A stretch of 64,000 nt of DNA from Fidelibacterota bacterium. GTDB taxonomy: Bacteria; Fidelibacterota; Marinisomatia; Marinisomatales; TCS55. The stretch lies in NCBI GenBank assembly GCA_004124385.1, contig SCKN01000003.1, positions 265,968 to 329,967 on the forward strand. Reading direction: 5' to 3'. Of the stretch, positions 9,443-19,200 are shown piece by piece. The first letter of the stretch is position 1; each line of letters opens with the position of its first letter. Position numbers and translations under genes: made by a program. The notes under the pieces are model-generated. The model ran no database searches, was not told the DNA's origin, and was given only the letters and a program-made list of their open reading frames with translations.

Positions 9443-10886
9443 AAAACTCCTCAATAATTTCTATATCTGAATAAGGATGACGGACACCCTCAATTTCTTG
9501 GTATGTTTCCCGGCCTTTACCCAGAATCACCAAAACATCATTACTATTTAAATCATTCAATGCGTTTAAAATGGCAGCGCCCCGATCATCATAAATGTCG
9601 TAATGATCAGAAGACAAACCGCCCAGAATTTCTTGTATAATATCTTCCTGTTTTTCAAAACGAGGATTATCCGGCGTAATATAAAAATAGTCAGAATATT
9701 GCTCTACCAAACGGCCCATAATAGGACGATTGGAGGCGTCGCGGTTGCCGCCGCAACCGAAAATTGTAATCAGACGCCCATTCTCCGGAACGAGGTTATA
9801 GATGGTGTTTAATGCTTTTTCATAGGCATCCGGCGTGTGCGCGTAATCCACAATGATGGGCGCACCATTTGGAGCTGTGATTGTTTCCATACGTCCGGTA
9901 ACAACTTTACAGTCATTTATTCCTTCTGCGATTGTACCAAGCGGTATCCCCATGGCAAGTGCTGATCCAACTGCACATAGAATATTCTCCTGATTGAAGT
10001 CACCTATAAGTTCTGAATTAAAATTGATTTCATGCTCCCCGGCAACAATGATACCGGAAATGCCTCTTAATGAAGAATGAATTTCTTTAAAGTGCACATC
10101 ACTGTTATTTGTCACAGACACTTTTATAACCGGCGCTGTACTTTCGGTTATCAATCGTTTGCCATATTCATCATTGGAATTGATGATAGCAGTAGCTGAT
10201 AATGGTAAAGATTTAAACAATTTCGCTTTCGCGTTATAATAATCTTCCATCGTCCCGTGATAGTCAAGGTGTTCTGGAGTCAAATTGGTAAAAACAGTTG
10301 TATCAAATTCAACATCTGCAACTCTGTATTGATGGATAGCATGTGACGACACTTCCATGACTACATGGGAAAAATCGTCATCTGCAAGATCACGAAGAAG
10401 CTTCTGGAGATTAATGGCGTCCATAGTTGTAAGCGTTTTACCCTGTTCATGCTGCTTGGCGATGACGCCTAACGTTCCAAGCTGCGCTGTTTTACAACCT
10501 GCTTTATTTAAAATCGATGTAATGATCGTTGCCGTACTCGTTTTGCCATTTGTTCCGGTAATCCCAACAATGTGGAGCTCTTTGGAAGGATGCCCATAAT
10601 ATTCAGCGGCAACAAAGGATGCAGCTTTACGAGGATTCGACACTTTAACCTGTGGGACAGGAAGGCTGCCAACATCACGTCCATTCGTGATGATTGCTGA
10701 TGCACCATTTTCCAATGCTTCCGGAATAAAATCATGACCATCAGCTTGCGTTCCATAAACTGCAATGTAGAGGTCTCCAGGCTTAACATTACCTGAATGG
10801 AGTTGTATATTTTTAATGGGAGTCGCCGGAACATCACCATTTGCGGATATAATTCCTTTGACGAGGTTGTTTAATGTTGGCTTCAT
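9423..10886 (-). CDS. murE: MurE, UDP-MurNAc-dipeptide--meso-diaminopimelate ligase
   Basis: Mur ligase that adds the third stem amino acid. The P-loop is GITGTNGKTST, and FTNLTPEHLDYHGTMEDYYNAKAKLF is the central signature. YITPDNPRFEKQEDI contains DNPR, the motif that in this family correlates with meso-diaminopimelate rather than lysine, so the peptidoglycan is probably the mDAP type. The ATG at 10886 is chosen because it overlaps the ftsI stop as ATGA and has AGGA five bases upstream. A longer in-frame ATG six codons earlier (10904) exists and is less likely. Confidence 0.96.
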   Translation of the reverse strand: MKPTLNNLVKGIISANGDVPATPIKNIQLHSGNVKPGDLYIAVYGTQADGHDFIPEALENGASAIITNGRDVGSLPVPQVKVSNPRKAASFVAAEYYGHPSKELHIVGITGTNGKTSTATIITSILNKAGCKTAQLGTLGVIAKQHEQGKTLTTMDAINLQKLLRDLADDDFSHVVMEVSSHAIHQYRVADVEFDTTVFTNLTPEHLDYHGTMEDYYNAKAKLFKSLPLSATAIINSNDEYGKRLITESTAPVIKVSVTNNSDVHFKEIHSSLRGISGIIVAGEHEINFNSELIGDFNQENILCAVGSALAMGIPLGTIAEGINDCKVVTGRMETITAPNGAPIIVDYAHTPDAYEKALNTIYNLVPENGRLITIFGCGGNRDASNRPIMGRLVEQYSDYFYITPDNPRFEKQEDIIQEILGGLSSDHYDIYDDRGAAILNALNDLNSNDVLVILGKGRETYQEIEGVRHPYSDIEIIEEFCAHNAN

Positions 10887-12880
10887 TTCAATCCTATAGT
10901 GCATATAGAACCATTGGCCACAATAGTTCCCGGTCTAGGGCTTTGCCAAATCACTTTACCAGACCCTTTAAAAAATGTTCTTAACCCAATCTGCCTCAAA
11001 ACGGTTCGAGCCTTCCGCAAACTCATACCCCGCACATCGGGAAGATATGAATCTCCGTTCTCTTTTTGAACGACGGGAATGATTGTCATTACATTGGATA
11101 AAACCACTGGTTTAGCCACTGTGTAATCCGAGGTATGCGGGAGGGGTAGACGCTCTTGGGCCAATAATGAGCCATTTTTGATCGTCTGTGGTTTGAGTAG
11201 GCGAATGGAATCATCCATATTAATGATGCGTTCCATTACCCTTTTGAAGACAGGAGCAGCACCATGGCCACCCCAGTGGTATCCAATTTTTGGTTCATCT
11301 AAAATTATAACGCCAACAAGTTGGGGATTATCAGCAGGTAAAAAGCCAACAAAGTTGGAAATAAATTTTTTCTTCGAATAGCGTCCATCAATATATTTTT
11401 GAGCCGTTCCTGTTTTCCCCGCAACAGACCAGCCATTTATTGCTGCTTTTGTTCCTGTACCGGTATCCACAACCCGACAAAGCATGTCCGTCATTATGTC
11501 CATCACATTTTTTGAAGCAACTTTTCTAATAACTTCAGGTTGTTCAGCGTAGACTGTTTTTCCAGATGACGATATTATTTGTTTTATCAATCTCGGTTTC
11601 ATTAGAAAACCACCGTTAGCGATTGCTGCATAAGCCATCCCGAGCTGCAATGCTGTTACGCCTACTTCATGTCCAAGGGATATTTGTGCCAACGAAATAT
11701 GACTCCATTCAGTTACTTGTCGCAGCGTCCCCGGATGTTCTCCTGCCAAGCTAATATTAGTGGCCATTCCGAACCCAAGATTTCTGCTATAGCGATAAAG
11801 ATTATTTCGCCCTAATGTTTCTGCAATTTTTATTACACCTACATTACTTGAGTTTTCCATTATTTGCGGCACGGTCAATAGACCGAAATCATCCCAATCC
11901 TTAATGGTTTGCCCGGCAAACGTATAACTTCCATTTTCACAATTAAATTCCTGCCATAATGAAACTGTGTTTTGATCCAAAGCTCCAGTAATGGGAACTA
12001 TTTTAAATGTTGAGCCCGGTTCAAACTGATCTGTTATGACTTTATTTCGCTGCCAACCGATTTCGCCTCTGCCAGGATAATTCGGATCAAAATCAGGAAC
12101 AGTTGCCATGGCTAAAATATCCCCTGTTTGCGGATTAAGTATCAGTCCCATGGCAGAAGACGCACTGGTTTTTTCAACTTGCATCGTTAGCTCTTCCTGC
12201 AAGATTGCTTGATATTCAAGGTCAATTGTTAATTGAATACTTGCCCCATCTACCGGTGGTTTTTGGGGTAGATTTGTTTTATACCTGGTATTTCCTCGTC
12301 CGCTCATTTGACGAACAACCCAGCCGGGTACGCCGGTTAAATAACTATTATATTTTTGTTCAATTCCGGATATACCTTTATCATCCAGATCAACAAATCC
12401 GATTGCTTGAGCTGCAAGATTACCGTGGGGATAATAGCGCCGTGAATCGCGTTCTACTATCAATCCATTCGGTTTATTGACAAGCAATTTCTCACAGTGT
12501 TTGCGTTGTAGATTCCGTTCTAGATATTCGAAACTCCTTGAAGAATTCAATTTTTTTAAGTATTTACTTTTATCTTCACCTGTGGCATCGCTAATCCATT
12601 CTGCAAATTCATCTTTATTCTCTATCTGCGACGGATGGACTCCAAATGAATAGTGAATTATATTGCGGGTGAACGCAACATTATCGCGGTCATAAATATT
12701 CCCCCGGACTGCATTTAACGGTTTTTGAACCATACTCTGACTTTGCCCCTTTAACCGTAACTCTTCGCCATCAATAATTTGGATTTGAAATAAGCGCACG
12801 GATAACCCGACCCAGAAAAAAACAATGAATCCCGATGTAATTATAACTCGAGATCGATACTTGAGATACGTTTTAGTCAA
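10883..12880 (-). CDS. ftsI: FtsI / PBP3, septal transpeptidase with PASTA domain
   Basis: 665 aa class B penicillin-binding protein cross-linking septal peptidoglycan. It has one membrane anchor (about 11-33), a PBP dimerisation domain (about 50-200) and a transpeptidase domain. All three catalytic motifs are visible: STFK (290-293, active Ser 290), SSN (344-346) and KTG (489-491). A single PASTA-like domain forms the C-terminus (about 608-665: YLPDVRGMSLRKARTVLRQIG). The start is TTG, overlapping the end of ftsL by 8 nt. A PASTA tail on the septal PBP is usual in Firmicutes and occurs in several FCB lineages. Confidence 0.95.
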   Translation of the reverse strand: MTKTYLKYRSRVIITSGFIVFFWVGLSVRLFQIQIIDGEELRLKGQSQSMVQKPLNAVRGNIYDRDNVAFTRNIIHYSFGVHPSQIENKDEFAEWISDATGEDKSKYLKKLNSSRSFEYLERNLQRKHCEKLLVNKPNGLIVERDSRRYYPHGNLAAQAIGFVDLDDKGISGIEQKYNSYLTGVPGWVVRQMSGRGNTRYKTNLPQKPPVDGASIQLTIDLEYQAILQEELTMQVEKTSASSAMGLILNPQTGDILAMATVPDFDPNYPGRGEIGWQRNKVITDQFEPGSTFKIVPITGALDQNTVSLWQEFNCENGSYTFAGQTIKDWDDFGLLTVPQIMENSSNVGVIKIAETLGRNNLYRYSRNLGFGMATNISLAGEHPGTLRQVTEWSHISLAQISLGHEVGVTALQLGMAYAAIANGGFLMKPRLIKQIISSSGKTVYAEQPEVIRKVASKNVMDIMTDMLCRVVDTGTGTKAAINGWSVAGKTGTAQKYIDGRYSKKKFISNFVGFLPADNPQLVGVIILDEPKIGYHWGGHGAAPVFKRVMERIINMDDSIRLLKPQTIKNGSLLAQERLPLPHTSDYTVAKPVVLSNVMTIIPVVQKENGDSYLPDVRGMSLRKARTVLRQIGLRTFFKGSGKVIWQSPRPGTIVANGSICTIGLK

Positions 12881-13211
12881 TTGAATTATCCACTAAAAGG
12901 GGGTCAATATGAATGATGATTGATTCTGGTTGAGCAACTACCATTCCCAAATTTCTTTGGGCGAATGATGTAATTCTATCTACTCTACTCAATCTGGAAA
13001 CATCACTCTTTAATTCTTTAATTGAATTATCTAATTCTGAAAAGGTCGATTTTTGTATCTCGATAGCCATCAATGTTTCATCAATCTCAGTATACACCCA
13101 AAGGTAAATGATGAGTCCGCCAATAGAGGATACAGTCACAAGGAAGAAAGACAGAGTCTGTAAAAAGTCTCTTTGTCTGGTTATCCGTTTATTTTTACGT
13201 CGTTTTGGCAT
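12873..13211 (-). CDS. ftsL: FtsL-like divisome protein
   Basis: 112 aa bitopic protein with a basic cytoplasmic tail (MPKRRKNKRITRQRD), one membrane helix (about 17-38) and an extracytoplasmic segment with heptad-like hydrophobics (about 45-85) suited to a coiled coil, followed by FAQRNLGMVVAQPESI, a typical FtsL end. FtsL pairs with FtsB and FtsQ to activate FtsW/FtsI. Sequence conservation in this family is low. The call rests on size, topology and its fixed slot between rsmH and ftsI. Confidence 0.85.
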   Translation of the reverse strand: MPKRRKNKRITRQRDFLQTLSFFLVTVSSIGGLIIYLWVYTEIDETLMAIEIQKSTFSELDNSIKELKSDVSRLSRVDRITSFAQRNLGMVVAQPESIIIHIDPLLVDNSID

Positions 13212-14104
13212 CAGATTCTTTCTGCTGCACGCAATTTTGCACTTCGCGAGCGGCTATTTATGGTTTGTTCTTTTTGGGTAGGTGGAAGGGGTTTTTTTGT
13301 TACAATTGATAACATATTTTTCTTTGCTAAATTTTTAAATGCATGTTTTACCATTCTATCTTCCAACGAATGATAACTCAAAATGACAATTCTGCCATTT
13401 GGCGCAAGATAATCGATGAATACTTCCAAGAAATTCTGCAATCGTCCCAATTCATCATTTACAGCAATACGTAATGCCTGGAAAATGCGAGCTAAAGATT
13501 TATGGCGATGTTTCGGAGGCGTGCTTCTCCGAACCGCTTCTTTCAAATCAGCGATTGATTCCATGACTGCCATATTTTTAACAGATTTTGCAATACGTCT
13601 CGAAAGCCTTTCTTCTCCATATGTATAAAAAATATCGGCTAGATCACTTTCGGACGTATAACGAATTAGTTGAGCAGCTGTTTTGCCTTCTGTTGGATTA
13701 AAGCGCATATCCAGATTACCGGATTGCTTAAAACTGAATCCCAGGATGGGGGAGTCCAATTGGAACGAAGAAAGTCCCAAATCAAGAAGGAATCCATTCA
13801 CAGTAGTCAGACCTTCCTGCTTAAGTATGTTTGGAAAAGTGTCGTACGAAGTGTGGTGGCAAGAGAAGGCACCGCTGTTAGACAGCCGTTTATTACATAT
13901 CTCAAGTGCCTTCTCATCCCGGTCAAGTCCTAAAAGCCTCGCTGAATCTGATAAGGCATTCAGGATATGTGCGGCGTGCCCGCCGAGACCAACTGTCCCG
14001 TCGAGATAAATTCCGTTCGGATGTGTAATGAGTAAGTCCATTACTTCGTTGACCATTACAGGAATATGATACGGTGGTTGTTCCTGCGATTGGTTGGATA
14101 ACAT
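13211..14104 (-). CDS. rsmH: RsmH (MraW), 16S rRNA m4C1402 methyltransferase
   Basis: 297 aa SAM-dependent methyltransferase that modifies C1402 of 16S rRNA. The start region HIPVMVNEVMDLL and GIYLDGTVGLGGHAAHIL (SAM-binding loop) are diagnostic, followed by LLGLDRDEKAL, NGFLLDLGLSSFQLD, DMRFNP, RIFQALRIAVNDELG and ILSYHSLEDRMVKHAF. The stop is one base into the ftsL start, and its ATG overlaps the mraZ end. It is the second gene of the dcw operon, its usual place. Confidence 0.97.
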   Translation of the reverse strand: MLSNQSQEQPPYHIPVMVNEVMDLLITHPNGIYLDGTVGLGGHAAHILNALSDSARLLGLDRDEKALEICNKRLSNSGAFSCHHTSYDTFPNILKQEGLTTVNGFLLDLGLSSFQLDSPILGFSFKQSGNLDMRFNPTEGKTAAQLIRYTSESDLADIFYTYGEERLSRRIAKSVKNMAVMESIADLKEAVRRSTPPKHRHKSLARIFQALRIAVNDELGRLQNFLEVFIDYLAPNGRIVILSYHSLEDRMVKHAFKNLAKKNMLSIVTKKPLPPTQKEQTINSRSRSAKLRAAERI

Positions 14105-14568
14105 CAGAGAATAATTTTATCTGCCAGTTCATCATATTCAGATGAGTCCATTTTTAAATTTTGCTGGTCCACTTTTGCTAATATGCTCGGATCCCAAATC
14201 TCTATTTTGTTCACCATGCCAATAATTAAAGCGTCCTTTTTTAAGTGTGAATATTCTAAGAGGTTCGTTGAAAGCATAATACGCCCTTGTTTATCAAACG
14301 TAACGGATGAAGCATAGCGTACTGTATTTCGTATAAAAGACCTGTTGATTCCGGAGATAGCCGATAGATCTTTAAGATCATCTTCAATAATTTGCCAAGC
14401 AGTCAGGGGGTAAACCCAAATACACGGATCCATTCCCCGAGTGATCACAAATGTCTGATCATTCTCAGGTGCTAGGCTTTGGCGAAATTTCGCAGGAATA
14501 TTGACGCGGCCTTTGGCGTCAATCGTAAAGGAAAATTCACCTGTAAATGTGTCTTGGTTTATTGTCAT
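14104..14568 (-). CDS. mraZ: MraZ, dcw cluster transcriptional regulator
   Basis: About 154 aa with two AbrB/SpoVT-like halves. Each carries the family signature: FTIDAKGRVNIPAKFRQSL near the N-terminus and VTFDKQGRIMLSTNLLEY in the second half. MraZ binds TGGGN repeats upstream of its own gene and represses the dcw operon. Such repeats are present here (see the boxes at 14569-14629). I use the ATG at 14568. A GTG two codons upstream reads through one of the boxes and is less likely. First gene of the operon. Confidence 0.95.
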   Translation of the reverse strand: MTINQDTFTGEFSFTIDAKGRVNIPAKFRQSLAPENDQTFVITRGMDPCIWVYPLTAWQIIEDDLKDLSAISGINRSFIRNTVRYASSVTFDKQGRIMLSTNLLEYSHLKKDALIIGMVNKIEIWDPSILAKVDQQNLKMDSSEYDELADKIIL

Positions 14569-14629
14569 ACCCACATAAAGTTGTTAATAGCTTACCCACT
14601 ATTACCCATAATATATTTCATCTTACCCA
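14569..14629 (-). promoter_or_regulatory. MraZ-type TGGGT operator boxes
   Basis: On the minus strand four TGGGT boxes lie between the promoter and the mraZ start: at 14625-14629, 14604-14608, 14594-14598 and 14569-14573. The middle pair is spaced exactly 10 nt, the spacing known for MraZ operators. The outer two are 21 and 25 nt away, close to two and two and a half helix turns. One box sits inside the -35/-10 spacer and one just before the mraZ ATG, suggesting autorepression. Assignment is by analogy with characterised MraZ sites. Confidence 0.65.
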
Positions 14630-14639
14630 CTTTTGTCAA
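14610..14639 (-). promoter_or_regulatory. Predicted sigma70-type promoter of the dcw operon
   Basis: Minus strand reads TTGACA (14639-14634), an 18-nt spacer, then TATATT (14615-14610). Transcription would start near 14603 and run through mraZ and the whole dcw cluster. A perfect consensus -35 is notable in an AT-rich, FCB-like genome. Confidence 0.6.
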
Positions 14640-14640
14640 C

Positions 14641-14660
14641 TTATTTTATTAATAAAATAA
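14641..14660. repeat. Perfect 20-bp AT palindrome upstream of the dcw -35
   Basis: TTATTTTATTAATAAAATAA is an exact 20-bp palindrome ending one base upstream of the -35 hexamer. It may act as an UP element or a dimeric operator. AT-rich palindromes can also arise by chance. Confidence 0.5.
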
Positions 14661-14691
14661 AAATAAATACAGGTTTATAGACGACAAAATG

Positions 14692-14735
14692 CTTCAACTG
14701 ATAGTTGAAGTGAGGGGCGGGATTAAAGTAATCCC
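14692..14735 (-). terminator. Two adjacent perfect hairpins after the RodZ-like gene
   Basis: Two perfect stem-loops follow the RodZ-like stop (14740). GGGATTA/TAATCCC has a 3-nt loop (14719-14735) and CTTCAACT/AGTTGAAG has a 3-nt loop (14692-14710). They sit between that gene and the dcw promoter and probably separate the two transcription units. Neither is followed by a long U run, so intrinsic termination is only a possibility. Confidence 0.4.
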
Positions 14736-14739
14736 TTAA

Positions 14740-15564
14740 TTATCTTTGAGGAATGTAGTGCTTTACGGTTATTGTGCTTTGATCAGCGTAGAACTGAACA
14801 TCAGCAGGGTGGTTGAAGTTTCCAAGTTCTTCTACTTTGATGCCATTGATATACAAGGTTGTACCAGCAGTTTGATTCAGACGAACATGAATTTGGTTTT
14901 CAAATGTTAAACTTTTTTCTTCTCCAATAGGAAGAATACCCGCTTGGGCGTCAGATGAGTCTGCAGTCATACTATACCAAATCCTATCAGTGGTTACTAT
15001 TTTCAATGTAAGAGGAGGATTGACAGCCATGGCAACTGTATGAGACACAGCTTCTACATAATCATTTACTAGTTGAAGATCGGTGACGGCATCCGGATTT
15101 TCTGCTAAAACGATTTCACCATTTTGGATAGTAGCAGAACTTTTTTCATCACTGATTTTTTTAATGATAAATATGGCAAATAGAAATACAATGAGTAACA
15201 CTCCGCCTTTGATCAAATCTTGGCGTACTTTTGTCGGGGGTCGTGATTGAGCAGGTGCTTTTGTTATCTGACCCGATGATGGAATTTTCAGATCATTTTG
15301 TTCCGTTTTTTTAGGCGCCTTTTTCCCAACTTTTCTTCCCAGAAAAATATCGAGCTGCTGCAGAGCTTCATCACCATCACCGCCGATTTCAGTTACATAT
15401 GCTCTCAAAAATAAACGTATATACGGCAACGGTAGAACGTCAAACTGACCGTTTTCTAATGCAAGGAGATATTCCATATTGATCTTCGTTCGTGAATGTA
15501 TCTCATCCAGATCAATATTCTGGGACTCTCTCAATTCTTTTAATTCGGTATAAAATTCACTCAT
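14740..15564 (-). CDS. rodZ: RodZ-like HTH/membrane morphogenesis protein
   Basis: 274 aa. An N-terminal Xre-type helix-turn-helix (about 5-70: LRESQNIDLDEIHSRTKINMEYLLALENGQFDVLP...YIRLFLRAYV) leads into a basic Pro/Lys linker. One membrane helix follows (about 118-136) and then a periplasmic beta domain of the DUF4115 type (about 185-270). This is the RodZ layout; RodZ links MreB filaments to the elongasome. It lies upstream of the dcw cluster in the same direction but behind its own putative promoter. No mreB is in the window, so the exact partner is unproven. Confidence 0.8.
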   Translation of the reverse strand: MSEFYTELKELRESQNIDLDEIHSRTKINMEYLLALENGQFDVLPLPYIRLFLRAYVTEIGGDGDEALQQLDIFLGRKVGKKAPKKTEQNDLKIPSSGQITKAPAQSRPPTKVRQDLIKGGVLLIVFLFAIFIIKKISDEKSSATIQNGEIVLAENPDAVTDLQLVNDYVEAVSHTVAMAVNPPLTLKIVTTDRIWYSMTADSSDAQAGILPIGEEKSLTFENQIHVRLNQTAGTTLYINGIKVEELGNFNHPADVQFYADQSTITVKHYIPQR

Positions 15565-15570
15565 GATGTA

Positions 15571-15601
15571 ATTATACAGTCAAGAAAATTAATTGACTCA
15601 A
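15571..15601 (-). promoter_or_regulatory. Putative promoter with inverted repeat for the rodZ-like gene
   Basis: Minus strand has TATAAT at 15576-15571, only six bases before the ATG, and a weak -35 TTGAGT (15601-15596) at 19-nt spacing. The spacer holds an inverted repeat AGTCAA-N9-TTGACT (15578-15598). If this -10 is used, transcription would begin at or near the ATG, giving a leaderless message. Confidence 0.35.
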
Positions 15602-15628
15602 TGACTAGCTAACAATACAATTGTCAAA

Positions 15629-16204
15629 TTATTTTATATATTTTTTATAATGTGAATAAAAAGCGGCGAGCGGGAACCCCATAACATTATAAAAACAACC
15701 TTCTATACGATTTACACAAACAGCAAACCAATCCTGTATGCCATAACTCCCAGCTTTATCTAAAGGCTTGTAAGTTTCAATATAATAAGATATATCTTCA
15801 TCTGTTAATTTATTAAATGTTACATGTGTTTGTTCGAAAAATGTCTCACTTATCCCTTCATCAATTTTGTTTATTGAAACACCAGTATAAACAGAATGGG
15901 TTTGCCCGGACAGAGATTTTAGCATATTAAAACTATCATCTATATTTTTGGGTTTACCTAATATTTTTTGGTTATAAACAACGACTGTATCTGCGCCGAT
16001 GACAAAATGATCGTGATTTTTATTTGCAATGTCCAACGATTTTTCCCGGGCGTAGTGCTGCACAAAATCTTCCGGGCTTAAATCCAAATTAAAATCTTCA
16101 TAAACGTTGCTTGGTTTCACTTCAAAATCGATATCGATCATTTCCAGAAGTTGTTTTCGGCGTGGAGAATTAGATGCGAGAATAATAGGAAATGGTTGAA
16201 TCAT
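15629..16204 (-). CDS. maf: Maf-like nucleoside triphosphate pyrophosphatase
   Basis: 191 aa member of the Maf/YhdE family, house-cleaning pyrophosphatases that hydrolyse non-canonical or pyrimidine NTPs such as dTTP/UTP. The N-terminus IILASNSPRRKQLLEMI is the family signature. The catalytic-aspartate region is FVIGADTVVVYNQKILGKP, with SGQTHSVYTGV, DKAGSYGIQDWFAVCVNRIEGCFYNVMGFPL after it. The start overlaps the porU-like stop by 4 nt, so it is co-transcribed with it. Confidence 0.93.
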   Translation of the reverse strand: MIQPFPIILASNSPRRKQLLEMIDIDFEVKPSNVYEDFNLDLSPEDFVQHYAREKSLDIANKNHDHFVIGADTVVVYNQKILGKPKNIDDSFNMLKSLSGQTHSVYTGVSINKIDEGISETFFEQTHVTFNKLTDEDISYYIETYKPLDKAGSYGIQDWFAVCVNRIEGCFYNVMGFPLAAFYSHYKKYIK

Positions 16205-19200
16205 TGAAACTTCGCAAGTTTTCTGATAACAGAAACACGTTGATTACCGTCATCTGCTTTCAATTTATACACATATACACCATTGGCTAATCGCTCTCCA
16301 TACGCATCTCGACCATCCCAATTAATATAATTATACCCGCTCGAAAATGATTCTTCCTGTATAGAAACGACACGTCGTCCTCCCAACGTATATATGTCAA
16401 TTGAAACGGTCGCAGAAGCTGTTAATTCGAAGGCAAATTGTGTAGTAGATGCATAAGGGTTCGGAAAATTCAATACATTCATAACCTGTAGATTTTGCTT
16501 GGACAAAATATGGAGTGTTATATTTTTTTCAGAAGGATTATTGGCATTATCCCATGCTTTTATATGCAAGTTTAGGGTTTCTTGATACGGATTAAATGAT
16601 ATGGATAAAATACCTGTTGTTATGCTGTTTTCGTCATAAATAAATCGATTAGATAGATTACTTTTTGAATCATCACTCAAATCTGTAATCATGATTTCAT
16701 GTCCAACTTCTCCAGTTACATTAATACCCAAGGGGTCTGAAAGTCGCAAGTAGACATCTTCATCACTTTGCAAATGATCATTGTGACGCAGCAGTCTACC
16801 GGATTTTGTTTCAAATGAAATAATAGGTCCCTGATCGTCTAATACGGGATCGCCCCCCGCCAAAAATACATTTTCTAACATACCCAATGCTTCTACAGAT
16901 GGGTCTGTTTCCATTTGTACATACACATTGCAATGTGCTGCAGTTGAAGAATATGATATATCTTTTGGAATACGCAACCGAGCGCTGAAATCAGTCCCCT
17001 TAATTGAAAATTGTCCTTTAAAAAGGGTAGGCCCTGGTAGAGTATAAGAAATTTCTTGTGTAGTTGAATTAATATTATACTGTCGAGTGATTTGGCGTTC
17101 TGCATCTACGAGCCTTATAATGCCGGTGCCGGATGCAGTTGAAGAAAATGATTGGTTACCAAATACACGAGCTGTATCCAAAGATTTTAATGTATCCGGA
17201 TTTACATCCGTTAAATTAACAGTCAAATTGGGAATGGGTAAGGGCATGGCAGGATCACCAAACAAATGAAACAACTCACCACTACTGTTTCCATCTTTAA
17301 CAGACTGAAGTATAATGCCGATCGGTTCATCCGTAATTCCCAAATCAGGAAAGATCGCTTTAAATATTTTAACAATATAGTTTGCATTGGATGTAACACC
17401 TATGGCTCGGCTGGTTGTGATTATAGCTGATGCGCCCTCCATGGGTTGCCGTATTAATTCTTCTGCAAATGATTCTACATCCAGGAAATCAAAATGTCCC
17501 CATGAACATGTTCCGGCTATCCAGATGGGCAATTTCATATTCGTACTTATTCTTTCAATATCACCCCGATCTTGAACCAAAAGTTTTTCTTGTGCCCATT
17601 GATGCTCTGATCCATGTCCAATATAATTGATAATTGCCGTCCCTTCTGAAAGTATTTCCATAAGCGCATTGGTTGCATCTGGTTTTATGACTCCATATGA
17701 TGATGCATCACTTACTTCCGGGTATTCAAGCATATAGAGTTTATTGACTTCAATATTGGGTGAAACCCATCCAGCCACGATTTGTGAGTTATTTGTATGG
17801 CTTTTACCTGTAGAGATTGATCCGCCTGAAGAACCATCTTCAGGGCGTGCTCCGTCATCGGCAACAAGTGTAATACGCTGTCGCCAATAGCCCATGACAG
17901 GATTTGTTTCATATTCTATTATTTTATCCACAAAGTTTTCAACTTCACCTATAGATTTTGCTTGAAAGCGACCTATGGCTAAATCAGGTATTCGTCCATT
18001 AATTGCCGCCAATCTGTCATCGACAGCCCGATTGTTAAATGAACCAGTTATAATTGTCGGAACTTTACTTGTGGATTCGCCGCTAATATTTCTGTAATCG
18101 TAATCGGTGTCTCCCATAAGTAATACACAATATGGTTTTGGGTCTGACCATTCTTCCTGTGTCCATTGTAAAAAAGAACGTATGGCAGTGGGATCAGCAT
18201 TTCCTCCGGAAAATTCATTATAAATTATTTCAAGAGCGATAAATTTTGAGCTGCCTCGATGGTCAACGAGTACTTGAGAAGCATTCCGAAATTCTTCAGG
18301 ACCGATTACAAGATGATCTACTCCAGGGTTTTGGTTGCGCAATACATCGAATTCTTGATTAGTCACATGTTCCAATTCGGTGATAGGGAATACATCCTCT
18401 TCAATAAAAACAATAAATCGTGCGAGTGTATCAACTGGGAGATTGACTGATAGTGTATATTCATCTCCACTTTCTTCAACAACTGTAATTTTTGGCTCTG
18501 TGATATGTGTAATATCCCAGACGGAAGGCAATGAAGATCCTGTTAGTGTAAATGCAACTGAATTGCTATGAATTGGAGCAAAAAACTCAAACGGACTGTT
18601 TTCAGCATTCAGTTTTCGACCATATTTAATTGTAGCGTGATCGAAATGGGGTAGTGAATAACTTGATGAAGAATTATTATCTAAATAAACAAGATTAACT
18701 CCATCTTGAAGTTCTGATCCACTAACTGTGAAAGTTTTGATTTGTTTGCTTAAACCGGAATAATTGAAATTTGTTTTTAGATCGTCTCTTGAATTCAGAT
18801 ATACATCAATAATATGCCTTGGATTTTGTATGTATTCAATATCCGTTGAACTGCCGCGAATGGCAATTTCAAAATCTGCATTGACTGATGTTTTGACGTC
18901 ATTTAATGTTGGAATGAGTGTGTAGCTGGCTCCTCGACCAAATGAAGGGCCCGTCCAAGCCAATCCACTTTTAAAAGGATTATAAACATCGTTTTCAATA
19001 TGAATATATGAAGTTGCATAATCCAATGTAAGGCTGGGTGATGAATGACTATCTAAATATGTAACCCTTTTCCCACGAAGAGATGAGTCTTGGGGAATTA
19101 GAAGCCAATACGTATTTTCGGAGAAATAAATATTTTGATGATGGTCTATTTTATCAATATCCAAATCAATTCCGCTTGATCCCCGTCCGTAAAATAGAAT

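Noticed and set aside
13670..14009. Overlapping plus-strand frames opposite rsmH
   Set aside because: Antisense to a well-conserved methyltransferase gene, with no start signals or recognisable domains.
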